Of a stretch of 64,000 bases of DNA, positions 35,301 through 47,299 are shown piece after piece; position 1 is the first letter of the stretch, and each line of letters starts with the position of its first letter. Source of the stretch: Nectonema munidae (lineage: Eukaryota > Nematomorpha > Nectonematoida > Nectonematidae); assembly GCA_030549495.1 (NCBI GenBank), contig JAUIRK010000434.1, positions 10,001-74,000 of the forward strand. Direction: 5' to 3'. The translations under genes and the position numbers were made by a program. Under the pieces are notes generated by a model. The model ran no database searches, had not been told where the DNA came from, and was given only the letters and a program-made list of their open reading frames with translations.

Positions 35301-35675
35301 AGTAGTAGTATATATGCTTCTATATTCTGGCTCAACGTTTCTTTACTGTGACGCATATATTTAAGAATGGGTCCCTAAAAATTATAATTTTTCTACAAGT
35401 GCTGAAATTTTTTTATGGTTCATTTTGGCCTTATGACATGAATTTGTGAAACCCTGCTATAGTGGATAGAATTGAAATTTATAAAAGAGGCTTACTTTAT
35501 CAGAACAAAGAACAGCATGTTTATTAGCTATGCCCTTTCGTGCTTCGTGTGTTAGAGGAAAGAGCATGCTATGATGTGGATGCACAGAGGGGAGGCGGCA
35601 TTTTTCAAGTTGTTCAGAAACTATACTCACTATCCTTTTCATACGAGAATCGTAATCTGACCAATCACAGACGAT
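32342..35675 (-). other. Ogt: Ogt catalytic exons (exons 12-20)
   Basis: Exon 12 gives the linker and first catalytic His ([11 protein letters not shown] ... SVHPHHSML). Exons 13-15 give the N-terminal catalytic lobe ([50 protein letters not shown]). Exons 16-17 cover the intervening domain, which is the least conserved part. Exons 18-20 give the UDP-binding lobe ([47 protein letters not shown]) and the C-terminal helix ([13 protein letters not shown] ... MESLFTKMW). Confidence 0.95.
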
Positions 35676-38600
35676 CTATTAAATGTAGGTAACAATAATG
35701 AATAAATTTATTTTTTAACTTCACTCCATAAAATCGTTATCTCAGGGTTGAAATGCCTGTTCATTCAAATTAAAAAAAATAAGCATTAAATACGAAAAAT
35801 TGTCAAATTATATTAGATATTGTGATGGAAAAGCGTTGATAACAATACATTAAACTTAGCCTACGCCTAAAAAATAGGGACTGGTTAAAAAGATTGATTA
35901 AGGCTACTACTAATACAAGATTTTCAATTAAAATTTAAAAAATTACTTTTTATAAAAAATAAAATACAAAAAAAGACGGGCAAATCGTTTAAACTATTTT
36001 TTAAATTTTATCAGTATTTGCTATTTTTATATGAAATGCTTAATATTTATAAAGCGTTGTAGTAGGTTTGATTGAATATGGTACCAAATTATTTAATTTA
36101 ACATACGTATTATAAATTTAAAAAAAATTGAGAGATTTTTTTAGAAATGAAAAAATCCAATTGAAATAGAATTGAATAGTAAATCTAACTGGGAAAAAAA
36201 AATAAGCCAACTGGCTTATGAACGAAATGCTATTTTCAAAAAATTCCAAAACTTTTAACTAACATATAAACTAGAAATAGTCATGTTGACTATTTAATTG
36301 TGACAAGAATTTGATCATAAATTCAAAAGGTATTATCACTATTTCTGGTCAAAGAAAAGAAAATTGTGTTAGTAGACCGGTAAAAAAATTTTTGGTTAGA
36401 AAAACCATGAGTGCTATTTCAGTTTTTAAAATACTATTGAAAAAATTGATTAAAAATTACTGATCATGGAGATAAATATTACATTTTAGCTTTTAAGAAT
36501 AAACTTTTTAAATCGACAGAAACCATTTTTAAATGTGGACGAAAAAATATTGAAAATTATGTAAAAACAATAATATATTTCACAATAAAATTTCCTACTT
36601 GTAAACAGTGGGTTAAATTGCAATAAGCATCGAGAAAATCTGGTTTCAATTTCAAAGCCGTTTTATACGAGGCGATAGCTTCTGGAATATTGCCGGAATC
36701 CTATAAAAAGTCAAGGAATGTATGAAAGAAAGAGATAAAAGACTGCTTAGAAAGTAAAAAACAAACCTTTTGAATCGAGGCCAAGTTGTTATGCGCATCA
36801 GCAAAATTAGGATTAATCTGAATGGCGCGAGTGTAGCAGTGAAGAGCAGCATTCAAATCTCCTTTTTCTTTAAAGGTATTTCCCATGTTACTGTAGGCAT
36901 CTGCAAAATTTGGCGCGATTCTATCCAAATTTGAAATAAAAACCATCAAATTCTACGCGTATCTTACTAATGTTCTCATGATAATGAATATATTATTATT
37001 CATAAACGATAAAAAAAAGACATACTAAATAATATTAAAAAATAAGGTCTGAGAAAATACTGCTAAAATAAAATGATTTTCTGCTTATTTAATCTTTCAT
37101 GCATAAACAACCTCAAGGAGTTAGGAATTTTTTATAAAAAAAAAATAAAAACATTTTTGATCAATATTTTCATATTTATTATTTGTATTTTTCGCAAATC
37201 GTGAAATTAAAAACAATTTAGCATTTTGAAATTAATTTTACAATTTGAATAAATAAAACTGTGAAGATTAACTTTTTTTAGTTTACTAATGAAGACATCA
37301 CATTTAAATCAGTAGATTTTCTAATTATAGTAATTTCACTTGGGTATCATGATGAAGTTTTTGCAATGAAAAGGGCCGTTTTGGTACAGTAAAACTCGGA
37401 TATAACGGACTTGGATAAATCTAATATATCGGACAAATACCTTTGTCCTGATTATTTCTTAAATTTTTCATTAAAAAATCACATATAATGGACCGGTATT
37501 AAATATATCGGATAATTTTTCGGCTCCTAATAGCAAAAATCAAAAGAAAATTATTCGTATATATCGGGTCACAATTCTTAAAAATATAATTCAAATTATT
37601 AAAAATATTATCAATAAAAAATAACTTTATTAAACTTTCTAACTCATCTGTTCTTTGTTTTTTATTCAAATTTTTATGTAATTTTAGTAAATTTTTTAAC
37701 CATCAAGTAATAACAAAAGTTTTTTCTCAATGTCTTATTTGTTTAAATTTATTTATATTAACAAACTCAAACAAAATATTCCGAGAATTCCTAATATTCA
37801 GTAAATATTATAATTTTCAAATTTTAATTTTCTTATTCCTTAATTTTAATTATTTTTTAAATTTTTGATGTTGAATTAATCTTTCAAATAAATTTTATCA
37901 ATTATGTTTTATACACGATTGGTCACATTAAAAAATTAATCAAATTAATTTAACTGTAATAATTTTTAGATCGGATAATCGGACAATTTTTGCGGTCCGG
38001 GCAAATCCGATATATCCGGATTTTACTAATATGTTTGGAACTATCGATGAAGATGATATTCCTTGAGAATAAACAGCTTATTGAATATTTGTGCGAAACA
38101 CAAAATTGGATTCTCTTATTTCTATAAATATATTAACATTTTAAAGGGACATATTGAGTTAAATTCAGAAAAAAAGTTTTGAAAAAATTAATTTTTTTAT
38201 CGTTGACATCTGGTTGGCATCAAATTGTATAGAATTTTAAATAACTGGAAAGATCAAAACCATAAAAGGATTACAGAAAGGATAATTTTTGGGTATAAAT
38301 AGAATTAATTGGGGTCTAAAAACTTTTTCGATATTGGGTGTGAATTTTTAACCAAAACCACTTAAAACATTTTTAATGTTTTGAAATCATTTCAAAAACA
38401 TAATTAAGAATGTTTGTTACATTTTTACAAAATATTATGAAAAAAGAAGCATTTAAAAAGGTGAAAAATAATATAAATTTAAAAGCAAATTTTAAGCTTA
38501 AAATTAAACTGTAGTTACAATTCGCTTATAAATTTATTATTTATAAGTTTTAGTTTTGAATTTATTAGATTTAAATTTTAATATATATTTTAATTTTAAT

Positions 38601-41600
38601 ATTTATATAATCATTTGTTAAAATTGTGTCTAGATAAAAAAAACTCTTAAACTAGTAAAAAAAAAGTTCAACACAAAAGTTATTAATGTCTTTTTCGAGA
38701 TATTTGGGTGTTTTGTGAGAAAATATAAATTGCTTAAATTTATACTAGAATTAATAAGCATTAAAACACATTTTATCAACCAATTGAGGGTCAAAATTTA
38801 AACCCAATCGTCAGTTTTCTTTTTAATGGAATTTTTATGCATCTAAAGCAGCCGATTTTTATTATCGTTCCACAAAGGGTCTAAATCAAATGCGTGGAAC
38901 ATATTGAATCAAAGAAATGCCTAGATTGAGGCACTCTTATTGTTATGCATGAAGGACTTACCGAATGGCTTCCTTGTAGTGCATCAAGGCTTCGTTTAGC
39001 TTTCCTTGGCATTGTAAAAGACTTCCCAAGTTTGAATGCGCAGCAGCAAAATCAGGAAGTATCTATTTTGTGATATAAAATCGATATAGGAAAAATATAC
39101 TTGTGTTTACAAGTCATTTTCAAGTTTATAGTTTGTAGGTTGTTTAATGCGCCACACATACATACGAGCAAAATAGAAATGAATGAAGACGCAAAATAAT
39201 GAGATTAAATGTCAGTGGTAAAAACCGGCTAAACCTCAGCGTGCGGGGAACACTAGCCATAAAATTGATTGATTGGTTTACAAGTCATTTTCAAGACAAA
39301 AAACTTAAAAAATATTTTTGACGTGGAAAACAATTATTAACAAATCTAAATAAATTTTTAAGAAAAAAAAGAATTACAATTTGATACAGAACATTATTTT
39401 AAAAAAAAAAATTTTGCAAAACTTTTTTATCCAAATTAGTTTCCATTACTTTTAATTTTATTTAAAATTGTGATTAATTTAACATTTTTCAATTTAGAAC
39501 GCATGACACATTGCTCTAGTATAAGTGTTAAATATCTTTTCAACCAGCAAGATAAGATTCTTGTATTTAATGATGAATGTAGATAGAGTGGAGAAAAAGA
39601 CTAGATGTTAGATAAACTATAAAATTTACCTCTAGAGCTTTGCAATAGAGCTTATAAGCTTCTTCAATACAGTTCTGTTCTCTTTTAATGTTTGCTAGAT
39701 TATTGAGAGAATCAGCGTGATTGGGACATAACCGTAAAGCAGTTAAATAGCTTTCTTCCGCCTCTGAAACCTAAACACCAATTCAATGAAGGATTAAAAA
39801 GGCGAGGGAATTTAAAAAATATTACTTTTCCTTGTTCTTTGAGAGCGTTGGCCAAGTTGCAATAGGCATCCGGAAAATTTGGTTGCAGTTCTATTGCTCG
39901 TTTGTATGTGTCAACAGCGAGATCAATCATACTAACAATTAAGCATGCTAAGTATATTGATAAAAAAAGCTTGAAAATATGGCATACCCTTGTTCATAAT
40001 ACACACATGCCAGGTTGCCCAGAAGAATGGGATGACTTGGATTCAACTGAAGAGCTTTTATATAGGTATTTGCAGCTCTTAAAGAAAACATAATGCATAC
40101 AATTATATAAAGCGAAATATAATTCCCACTGATAGGCGCTCATAAATATGGCCAAGTGAAAGGCTGAAGTAATACACACCGTATACACTCACATATCATA
40201 CGACTCTTAAATTTTTCATCCAAAACATCAATTCATCATATTCCTCGTGTATCATGCAATTTTTTTCTAGACAGATTAAATCACATCAACTTCAATTCTA
40301 AATCTAATACACATACAGTAATCTCCTAATCCAGTAACTTTTTGAAAAGATATTATATCAATTTGTCTTTCGATCTGTGTGCCTGACCAAAAGTTTTATA
40401 AATTACACCCTTTTAACCCTTTCGGACCAGTGTATCATATATGATACATAAACAATATGAATCTTCTGTTTTTTAATAAATATCGTCTAATTTTTCTAGT
40501 AATGAAAGTGTTAAATAAGGTAAACAGTAGTTTTAGTAAATTTATCTCGTTTATGAAGCGATATGAAATATAAAATGTATGCCCTTAAGTCAAATGATAG
40601 GTGAGTATGATAGTAGAATATAAAGGAAAAAAATATCAAAAATGGATATTCAAGGCTCTCATTTAAGTGGCTTTTCTGAAAAAGACATCATTAATTATTA
40701 TTAACCGTATGTTGTGAGGTTGACTATTCAGTTTTTTAGTTCAAAATATAAGTTAATAAAAACTAGTTACCTATCCAAAATTTTGGCTTCTTTAAATGTG
40801 TTTCCAAGGTGAACATAGGCCTCAAAAAAGTTTTCGTCCAATTGAACAGCTTTTTCGAAATGATGGATTGCCAGCCATATCTCACCTTGAGCGCTGAATA
40901 TCGAGCCAGCATTGTGCCAGGCAATTGAAAAAGTCGGTTGTGTTTCAATCGCTTTCAAATAATAAGCCTGTTAAAATATAAAGAAAATCTAAAGAACGAA
41001 TCAAGGATATTGGCAGAATAAAATCTTATTCTGAGTGCGAAGCAGACAATGAGCGAGCGGGAGGAAATCGTTGTAGCGTGGCCGTTGGCGCGAGATTCTG
41101 GCGTGTATTACGAGCTGAGCTTCGACCGAGTAGCAGGCGTTGCGCGATCAAATATTCGTGAAAAAAATACACATAAAATGGTGTATTGCACATCATACGC
41201 TATTTCAACTTAGAAAAGGGTGTCAAAAGTAAGGCATGGTTTGGCTTTCATCGACAGGATACAATTTGCATTGTGGCCGAAATATCGACAAGCTTGAAAA
41301 TTTTGAGAATGAAGCAAGGCATTTAGCCAGCCTTACTCACACTCCTGAAAAAGTTCTTTTTGAGAAGACGTCTGAGTTAAAAATAGCGTTAGTGGGCAAA
41401 ACACAAATTAAAATGAAGGGAAAACCCCAGCCCAAAACTTATATGGAATAAAATGTAGCGGTAAGAGAAGAGTGGCTAAAGGTGGCGGCAGTAGCGAGTT
41501 AGGTGGCAAATTTTTAATGTATTGTTGCAATGTTCACTACTTTTATAAAGAAATATTGTAGACACCCTCGAAAATAAAAGCTTCTTGTTAACTTGTTGAT

Positions 41601-44600
41601 TAAGACTGTTTTCTTCAACACCATGTCACACGCCAAACACAGGAGAATTTATCCGCTGTACAACATCTCTAGTATCGATGATACCTCTATAAGAAGAAAG
41701 TAAAAATTTTTAGACGCCAAATTTAATATTCAACCAAACAATGATAGATATAGATGTGTGTGTGCGCCAAGTTTATTTTAAAATTTTAACGAATGAACGC
41801 CAAACAATTGTAATTCAGACATATATCGAGTTTATAATGACTGCCGTAACATACATAAAGACCAATCTCATTTGTAACATTCCAAAATGTAGGCAATATA
41901 CACACGAAATTGTAAGTAAACAGATAACGTTGATCAAAAGTGAACACAAAATAGAATTTAAATTGATTTTCATTTTTATATCAGACTTTTTTAATTGCAT
42001 ATTTCACTGGATTTTTGAATTGTTAAAAAGATTATAAAATTAATAAGCTACTTTTTGAACGGTAAACGTAATGACACTCACCATCTACTTTTCAATTTTT
42101 GAATTTTAGAGAGCAATGACAAAGAACATGCTAAATATCTTATGAATATAAAAATCAATTTAACGGGTTAACAACGTGAGTGACAATTCTCGACTTTGCA
42201 AAAATATGAATCGACTGCTTTTATAAATGCTTTTTAATACAAATCTTCTGCTTTACATTAGATACCGTCTGATTAATCTGGTCGTTAAACTGTTAAGAAA
42301 AATTGTTTAATTCAAATGAATCGGAAGAAAGGGCAAGCTATTATATCACAGAGGCTTTAATTGTCAAGATAGAGTATGCTGTTTGAGTTGAATTAAAGTA
42401 AGGGATGTAACAATAGATGAATTAAAGCACCCCAGATTCATTTCATTCAAAATTCCACCCATAATAATCAGCAAAGGATAAAATATCATGTTCCTTATTC
42501 AAATAATTTTCAATTGCCGATATGCATTATAAAGTCTTGATACTTAAAAAGTAGAGGACATTGTTTAGTGAAGAAATATTATGATGACTTTGATTTATTT
42601 AAACATTGCAAGCACTCGTAAACGTGAAATTCTAATTATTTTCAAATAATAAAATATTTGGATATCTTAGGCTAAGTATATATTATTGATAAGATTTGCT
42701 TGGTTTTACTTTTGATCAGCGAAATCATATTTGTTGTATTAAATGAAAAGGTTGTAATATTTATTGTTATATATTATTGATTTATCTGATGAATGAGATC
42801 AAGAAACAGAATTATCCGACAGTTTTTCTATAATTAGGCGTTTATGTGTTAAAATGAGAAAATAAACTAGTTTTAAGTATTCAAAAATTAATGCAATATA
42901 ATATGATGATTAAAGGATGCCATAACGATAAAACTTGGTCGTAAGAAACAACTTTAAAATTACAATCATAATAAATATACACATTTTGAGAAAGATGACA
43001 ACGTTGAAAAGTATAAAAGTAAAAAGAAGGAAGCATCATATTGTGTTTTCTTCCCATTTCTAAATAAAGTTTGTTTTTAAATAAGATTTCTCATTTTCGG
43101 AATTTATCTGAATATTTTGATTGATTCATACATAATTAAGAAAAGTATTTATAAGCTAAAAAATAAGTATGTATATTTATATTTCAGAAAAAAGTTAAAA
43201 ATATATTACAAAGAAAACTGATAAAAGAAAAATTATTAAAAAATTTCACAAGTTAGACAAAAAACATTTTAAAATTCGGAAGACATGAACAAAAAGGTCC
43301 GTTAATTTAAATATTTATAAACACTTTTATATAAAAGGTAGCATAAAATATATGTAAATAAGAGGAATATATTATAATGACTATTTGTATTCATGTCAAA
43401 TATGAAAGATAAGTAAGCGTATAGCCTTGAATAGCAGAACCATAAATCCTTGGTTCTCAAAACATTTTAGATCAGGGAAGAATAACGGCCTTTGATATAT
43501 ATCCTCCTCTAATACTACCTTGATGTATATCTTCACTAAATTGATGTATCGGAAACTCCAAAGGAAATAGAAATAAAGTTTATTGAAACGTTTCAAGATA
43601 TGATTCTGAAATTATTTTGACAAGAAAAAATTTTTCGACTAAAATACCCATTCTACTTATACAAACTAAATAAATGTTACGCTTCAAAGGATTTTGGAAG
43701 AGTAAACATTTTCAGGCATTACGAATAAAGCACCTACAGGGATGAAAAAGAATTGAACATGGTTGGAGTAGGCAAAAATGAATATTAATCGACACTTATA
43801 AAAAATAAATGTGAACTAAAAAGAGGAAATTTAGTATGCTTTCAACAAGGTTGATGATGAATCAGAAAACAAAAGGCAGATCTTATTTAAAATTAAATAG
43901 TAATATTTGCAACTTAATTAAAAGATTAATGAAAATTAAATGGTATATTATACGGTAGTTCATTACAGCCGAGTTTTATAGCATCCTTTATTTGTCATGT
44001 AGAAATTTTTTATGGATTTTAGATTTATAAAAAGTGAAAAAATAAATGAACCATTTCAAGGAAATATCCTAGAAAAAAGAAAAGTAAGGCACGTGTTAAG
44101 AAATTCTAATAAAACAAATTAGAATTTCCAGAAAAGGCTAAAACATCTGTTGCATTAATAAAATCTTATTTATCATCGTTAACATAAAAATTGAAAACGC
44201 ATAAAAACTTACCTTCTCAAGAAGATGAATGAGGCCAAAAGGCGAGAGGGGAATTTAATTTAAGAAAAAAGTAATTGCATAGGATGTTGGTGCGAAGAAT
44301 TAAATGCCAGAAGATTCAAACTAACAAAAATTCATTCATGCAGATATTTAAAAAGCCCCCCGCCCACAGACAACACAAGAATCAAACACTCAAAACAAAA
44401 TATACGGATAAAAAGAGTAAAAAAGCGAGCAAAGTGGCATTGCAGCATTTCAAGTTGTTTCGGAAACAACTTAAAAGCAAAACATGTTGCATGCGTAAGA
44501 TACGAATACAAATATTGAAAGGAATATATATTAATGATAGTAGTATAAAAACAAAATGTGGCAGTATATGATAATTTCGATAAAAGAAAAACACTCCATT

Positions 44601-45470
44601 TAAAAATTGGCATTCAATTCCAAGCACATCCATCTTGCAAAATGAATTCATTTTTAATACTTAGATGAGGGAGGGAAGAAAAGATGGAAAAGGAAATGTG
44701 ATATTTACTTTAGCTTCATTGAGATAACCCATTAATTTTAAAACATTTCCAAGTTCATTACGAACTGAATACAAATCCTTAAAATAAGAAAGAGAAAATA
44801 TTGACAAGTAAATAGAAGAACAAAATTCGTACAGGGTTGAACTGAAGTGCACTCAGATATGCCTTGATCGCTCCTTCATAATCATGAGCTTCAACAAGAG
44901 TTGAAGCCAGATTAATGTAACAATCGATGAAATCTGGTTTGAGGTGTAAGCTTCGTTGATAGTGTTCAACAGCGTCGGATAAAAAACCTTTCTCTTTCAA
45001 AACATTGGCGTATATGAAATAGGACTCTGGAATTAGGGGGTTTGCTTTGATTGCAAGAACAGCAAAGTTTGCGCATCTTAAAAAAGTAAAGTGTGTCTTC
45101 ATCGAGAAATCTTCATTTGCGTGACAATAGCTATGCATCTTACTTACTACCTCACTAACTCGCTCTTCCCCTTATGAGAAATTAATCAATTGACAGTTAT
45201 TTACTTTTCAAAGGTTTTGAGGTGATAATGAATTGAAGCAAGAAGTAGGAGAAGGGAAGGATTTTCGGGTTCTTGCTTCCACAGCATCATTGCATGCTGT
45301 TCAGCTTTTTCGTGATTTCCCTTTTGGTGTTCTTTATGAGCAAGATCAATAAGGGCTGAAAACAAAAATAAACTATATTAATAGAGACAAGGGTGTATGC
45401 TAAAAATTTTACTTTGCTTCCAACGAAGATACTGTTCTTGTCTCTGTTTTTTAACTTCACTCTGGTTCAT
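32342..45470 (-). CDS. Ogt: O-GlcNAc transferase (protein O-linked N-acetylglucosaminyltransferase), 20 coding exons
   Basis: It transfers GlcNAc from UDP-GlcNAc to Ser/Thr of nuclear and cytoplasmic proteins. Exons, 5' to 3': 45470-45413, 45355-45205, 45076-44833, 44777-44709, 40967-40771, 40077-39988, 39931-39826, 39770-39630, 39062-38962, 36920-36767, 36700-36599, 35675-35496, 34251-34093, 34030-33815, 33757-33609, 33555-33432, 33379-33200, 33148-32996, 32930-32548, 32492-32342. All junctions are GT-AG and in phase, giving 1,035 residues against 1,046 in human. The start is ATG at 45470 ([14 protein letters not shown]). About 13 TPRs fill residues 20-470, then the GT41 catalytic region. 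By my alignment, His505, His565, Lys847, Lys905, His908, His927 and Asp932 match human His498, His558, Lys842, Lys898, His901, His920 and Asp925. The C-terminus is about 14 residues shorter than human. An acceptor-like TTTTAG 23 bases before the ATG suggests an intron in the 5' leader. Confidence 0.97.
34989..35456. mobile_element. hAT-like MITE in an Ogt intron
   Basis: The left end is CAGTGATTTCCCCAAGC. The right end, reverse-complemented, is CAGGGTTTCACAAATTC. The interior has GGACCACATTTGG near the left, GAGGGCCAACTTGC near 35240 and two CA-rich microsatellite patches (35120-35145 and 35200-35220). There is no coding capacity. The target duplication is not clear, so the family call rests on the ends only. 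Confidence 0.45.
35676..36598. other. Ogt intron between exons 11 and 12
   Basis: AT-rich intron sequence with no recognisable element. Confidence 0.6.
37387..38026. mobile_element. pogo/Tigger-like non-autonomous element in an Ogt intron (640 bp)
   Basis: TA flanks both ends (37385-37386 and 38027-38028). The left end is CAGTAAAACTCGGATATAAC and the right end, reverse-complemented, GTAAAATCCGGATATATCGG. Inside, shorter echoes of TATATCGGA(C/T) recur (37420, 37505, 37565, 37970). The interior is AT-rich with no transposase. The ends are typical of pogo-type elements of the Tc1/mariner superfamily. Confidence 0.7.
38029..38961. other. Ogt intron 9, remainder
   Basis: AT-rich intron sequence between exon 9 and the pogo-like element. 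Nothing further was recognised. Confidence 0.5.
39125..39275. mobile_element. SINE-like insertion in an Ogt intron, 151 bp
   Basis: It is bounded by two identical 20-bp direct repeats, GTTTACAAGTCATTTTCAAG, at 39105-39124 and 39276-39295. These look like a target-site duplication of the length made by LINE machinery. The insert ends in a short (ATTG)n tail, is less AT-rich than the flanks (GGCTAAACCTCAGCGTGCGG) and has no coding capacity. I see no convincing A and B boxes, so the type of SINE, or a truncated LINE 3' end, is open. Confidence 0.65.
40413..40514. mobile_element. TTAA-flanked MITE, 102 bp, in an Ogt intron
   Basis: TTAA at both ends. Ends: TTAACCCTTTCGGACCAG, and TTAACACTTTCATTACTAG on the reverse strand. 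Just inside the left end is a perfect 16-base palindrome, GTATCATATATGATAC. The right half has ATCTTCTGTTTTT and AATATCGTCTAATTTTTCT, shared with the other MITEs of this family. Confidence 0.75.
41040..41640. mobile_element. GC-richer insertion in Ogt intron 4, possibly a broken retroelement fossil
   Basis: Composition changes sharply at about 41036 (GAAGCAGACAATGAGCGAGC) and returns to AT-rich after about 41690. A short plus-strand open frame lies at 41236-41451, and AATAAAAG is found at about 41573. This looks like an old inserted element, perhaps the end of an LTR-type retroelement, but I recognise no protein domain and no end repeats. It is broken. Confidence 0.3.
42160..42296. mobile_element. 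TTAA-flanked MITE, 137 bp, in Ogt intron 4
   Basis: TTAA at both ends. Ends: TTAACGGGTTAACAACG, and TTAACAGTTTAACGACC on the reverse strand. A weakened palindrome, GTGACAATTCTCGAC, lies inside the left end. The right half (AATACAAATCTTCTGCTTTA ... CGTCTGATTAATCTGGTCGT) is nearly the same as at 19346. Confidence 0.7.
42297..44708. other. Ogt intron 4, remainder
   Basis: AT-rich intron sequence. Opposite-strand frames at 44275-44651 overlap each other and are probably chance. No further element was recognised. Confidence 0.45.
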
Positions 45471-45529
45471 TTTGGATATTGATGAAATATTCTAAAATTA
45501 TAACAAGAATGACTTCAACTCAATTTTAA

Positions 45530-46720
45530 AAAAAAATAGATATCTGCCCCATTTGAGTTTATTGTGCCCCCTCCCTTGCAAAACACCGAATTGACTGAAT
45601 TTCAGCGAAATTAAATTCTGCAAATCATTTTCACCGGAGTATAACTAATTTTGCTGGATTTAACTGAATTATCAAATTTGAATGAACTGAATTCAACGAA
45701 ATTCACCAAATTTAACTAACCTTTTCGAATTTTAACAAATTTGGTCGGCTTTAACGAAATATAATAGTTCTATAAATTATCGAATTTTATGTAATGTTAC
45801 CTGGTTTAAACAAATATGTACTATTTGACCGAATTTAATATAAAAGGACTAGATTTCATCAATAATGTTCAAATTGTAGAAAATTATTTGGTTATTATTA
45901 ATTTTTCAAACCACATTGTTTAAATTTCAATATTATTTCAACTGGAGAGAAGTTCTTTTGAAAATATAAATAGAGATTTCCTCGGATATTTTAATAGTGT
46001 GGAAAAGATCATCATTTGTTACCCAAATTAAACGCATTTGACTAAACTTAACCGAATTTCAAAGAAACTGATCATATTAAATAACCTCATTTGTAATATT
46101 TTTTTATATATATTTTCAGAAATATTTAACATTTTAAGATTAAATGAATTTCGCAGTAAATTTTGTTCCCTTAAACTTTTTCACAAGCTTTTGTCAAAAT
46201 CCAAACCAAAAAAATAATAAATTCAATACTATAGTTAATTGAGGAAATATTTGCATGTTTACATAATAGATGGAATTTCATAAAATAAATATTTTTATCA
46301 TCCTAGAAAACTTAATACTGTCGATATTAAATTATTCGACTGATGACTTAAAAAGCCCTAGAATATTGTGAATAGAAAACCCACATCCAAAAGATTCATT
46401 CACCTGATGTGTCTATTTGAAAATAATTTGACTAAAAACCAGGTCATTTTCCTCATTGTTGCATACTTCCAATTTGATCTGTCTCAACAGAGAAAATAAA
46501 AGGAAGGTACGGGATATTCTTTTGTAAAATCCATAAAGAAATAATAATAGTTTATGAGATAATAAAACTATATATGGTATAGTCAAATCCGGTGAAGGTT
46601 GTTGAAATTATATAGTTTAGTAAAATCCAGCAAAATAAGTATTAATCGGATAAAAATTATTCAAATTTCCTGGAATTTATTTAATTTCAGTTTCTACGAA
46701 CCACCCCAAAAACTCCCTTG
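45530..46720. repeat. Degenerate minisatellite-like region upstream of Ogt
   Basis: Positions 45585-45860 repeat loose variants of 'GAATTTAACGAAATTCA' (10-14 bases). Positions 46570-46690 contain the inverse-looking 'AAATCCAGCAAAAT...ATTTCCTGGAATTT'. This may be a very old foldback element or simple AT-rich slippage. The Ogt promoter and first untranslated exon should lie in or beyond this stretch but cannot be placed. Confidence 0.35.
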
Positions 46721-47299
46721 AAATATACACTTTCTTAGTCAAGCATAAGGTAATTAAATATACTTCGTGCAAAAAATGTATTGAAACTAGGTCATATAAT
46801 TTGAAAAAATTCTTCAACAATTTTTAGTAATAAAATTTTATTTTTTTATAATTTATTTCGTATTTCATATTTAAATAAGCAAAAACTGGTATGAGTTCCC
46901 CACATACAAGTTCTTGAGGTACGAATTGTCAAGTATGAGTTGTGCTATCATAATTTTTATAAGTAAAACTAATGCTTCTAAAAAATAATGAAAATAATAA
47001 TACAAAAAAAAACATAATGTCATTAACACTAATAGTTAAAATATACGAGCGTTAGTATTTAAAAGTTTAGATAAAGTGAAGCCATCTAGGATTTTATTTA
47101 AAAAGAAAAATCATAGGAAAAAATATAGACAAACCATAAACAATGACGTAACCAAAATGAAAAGAACAACAACAGCTAAATTAGAGCAAAAGCAGAATGA
47201 AAATATTTAAATAAACATTTTAAAATTTTAATTCCATTAACCATAATAGACAGATAAGAATGTACAATGGAGAATTTAACTGAGGTTGACTGGTTAGCC
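46721..47299. other. AT-rich spacer, no gene seen
   Basis: No recognisable gene or element. Confidence 0.4.

Larger units (their letters stand above)
36599..45470 (-). other. Ogt: Ogt TPR-superhelix exons (exons 1-11)
   Basis: These exons encode residues 1-471, the TPR superhelix that selects protein substrates. Typical repeats include [11 protein letters not shown]..., [34 protein letters not shown] and [18 protein letters not shown]. The Asn residues that form the peptide-binding ladder are kept in most repeats. One repeat has His for the usual Asn context (AWHNAGSIF). The intron between exons 4 and 5 is 3.7 kb. The sequence corresponding to the reported human nuclear-import tripeptide DFP reads DFL here ([13 protein letters not shown]). 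Confidence 0.93.

Noticed and set aside
44275-44651. Overlapping frames of about 90 residues on both strands
   Set aside because: They lie inside Ogt intron 4, contradict each other, have no domain and are Cys/Phe-rich or Lys-rich as expected from chance AT-rich DNA.
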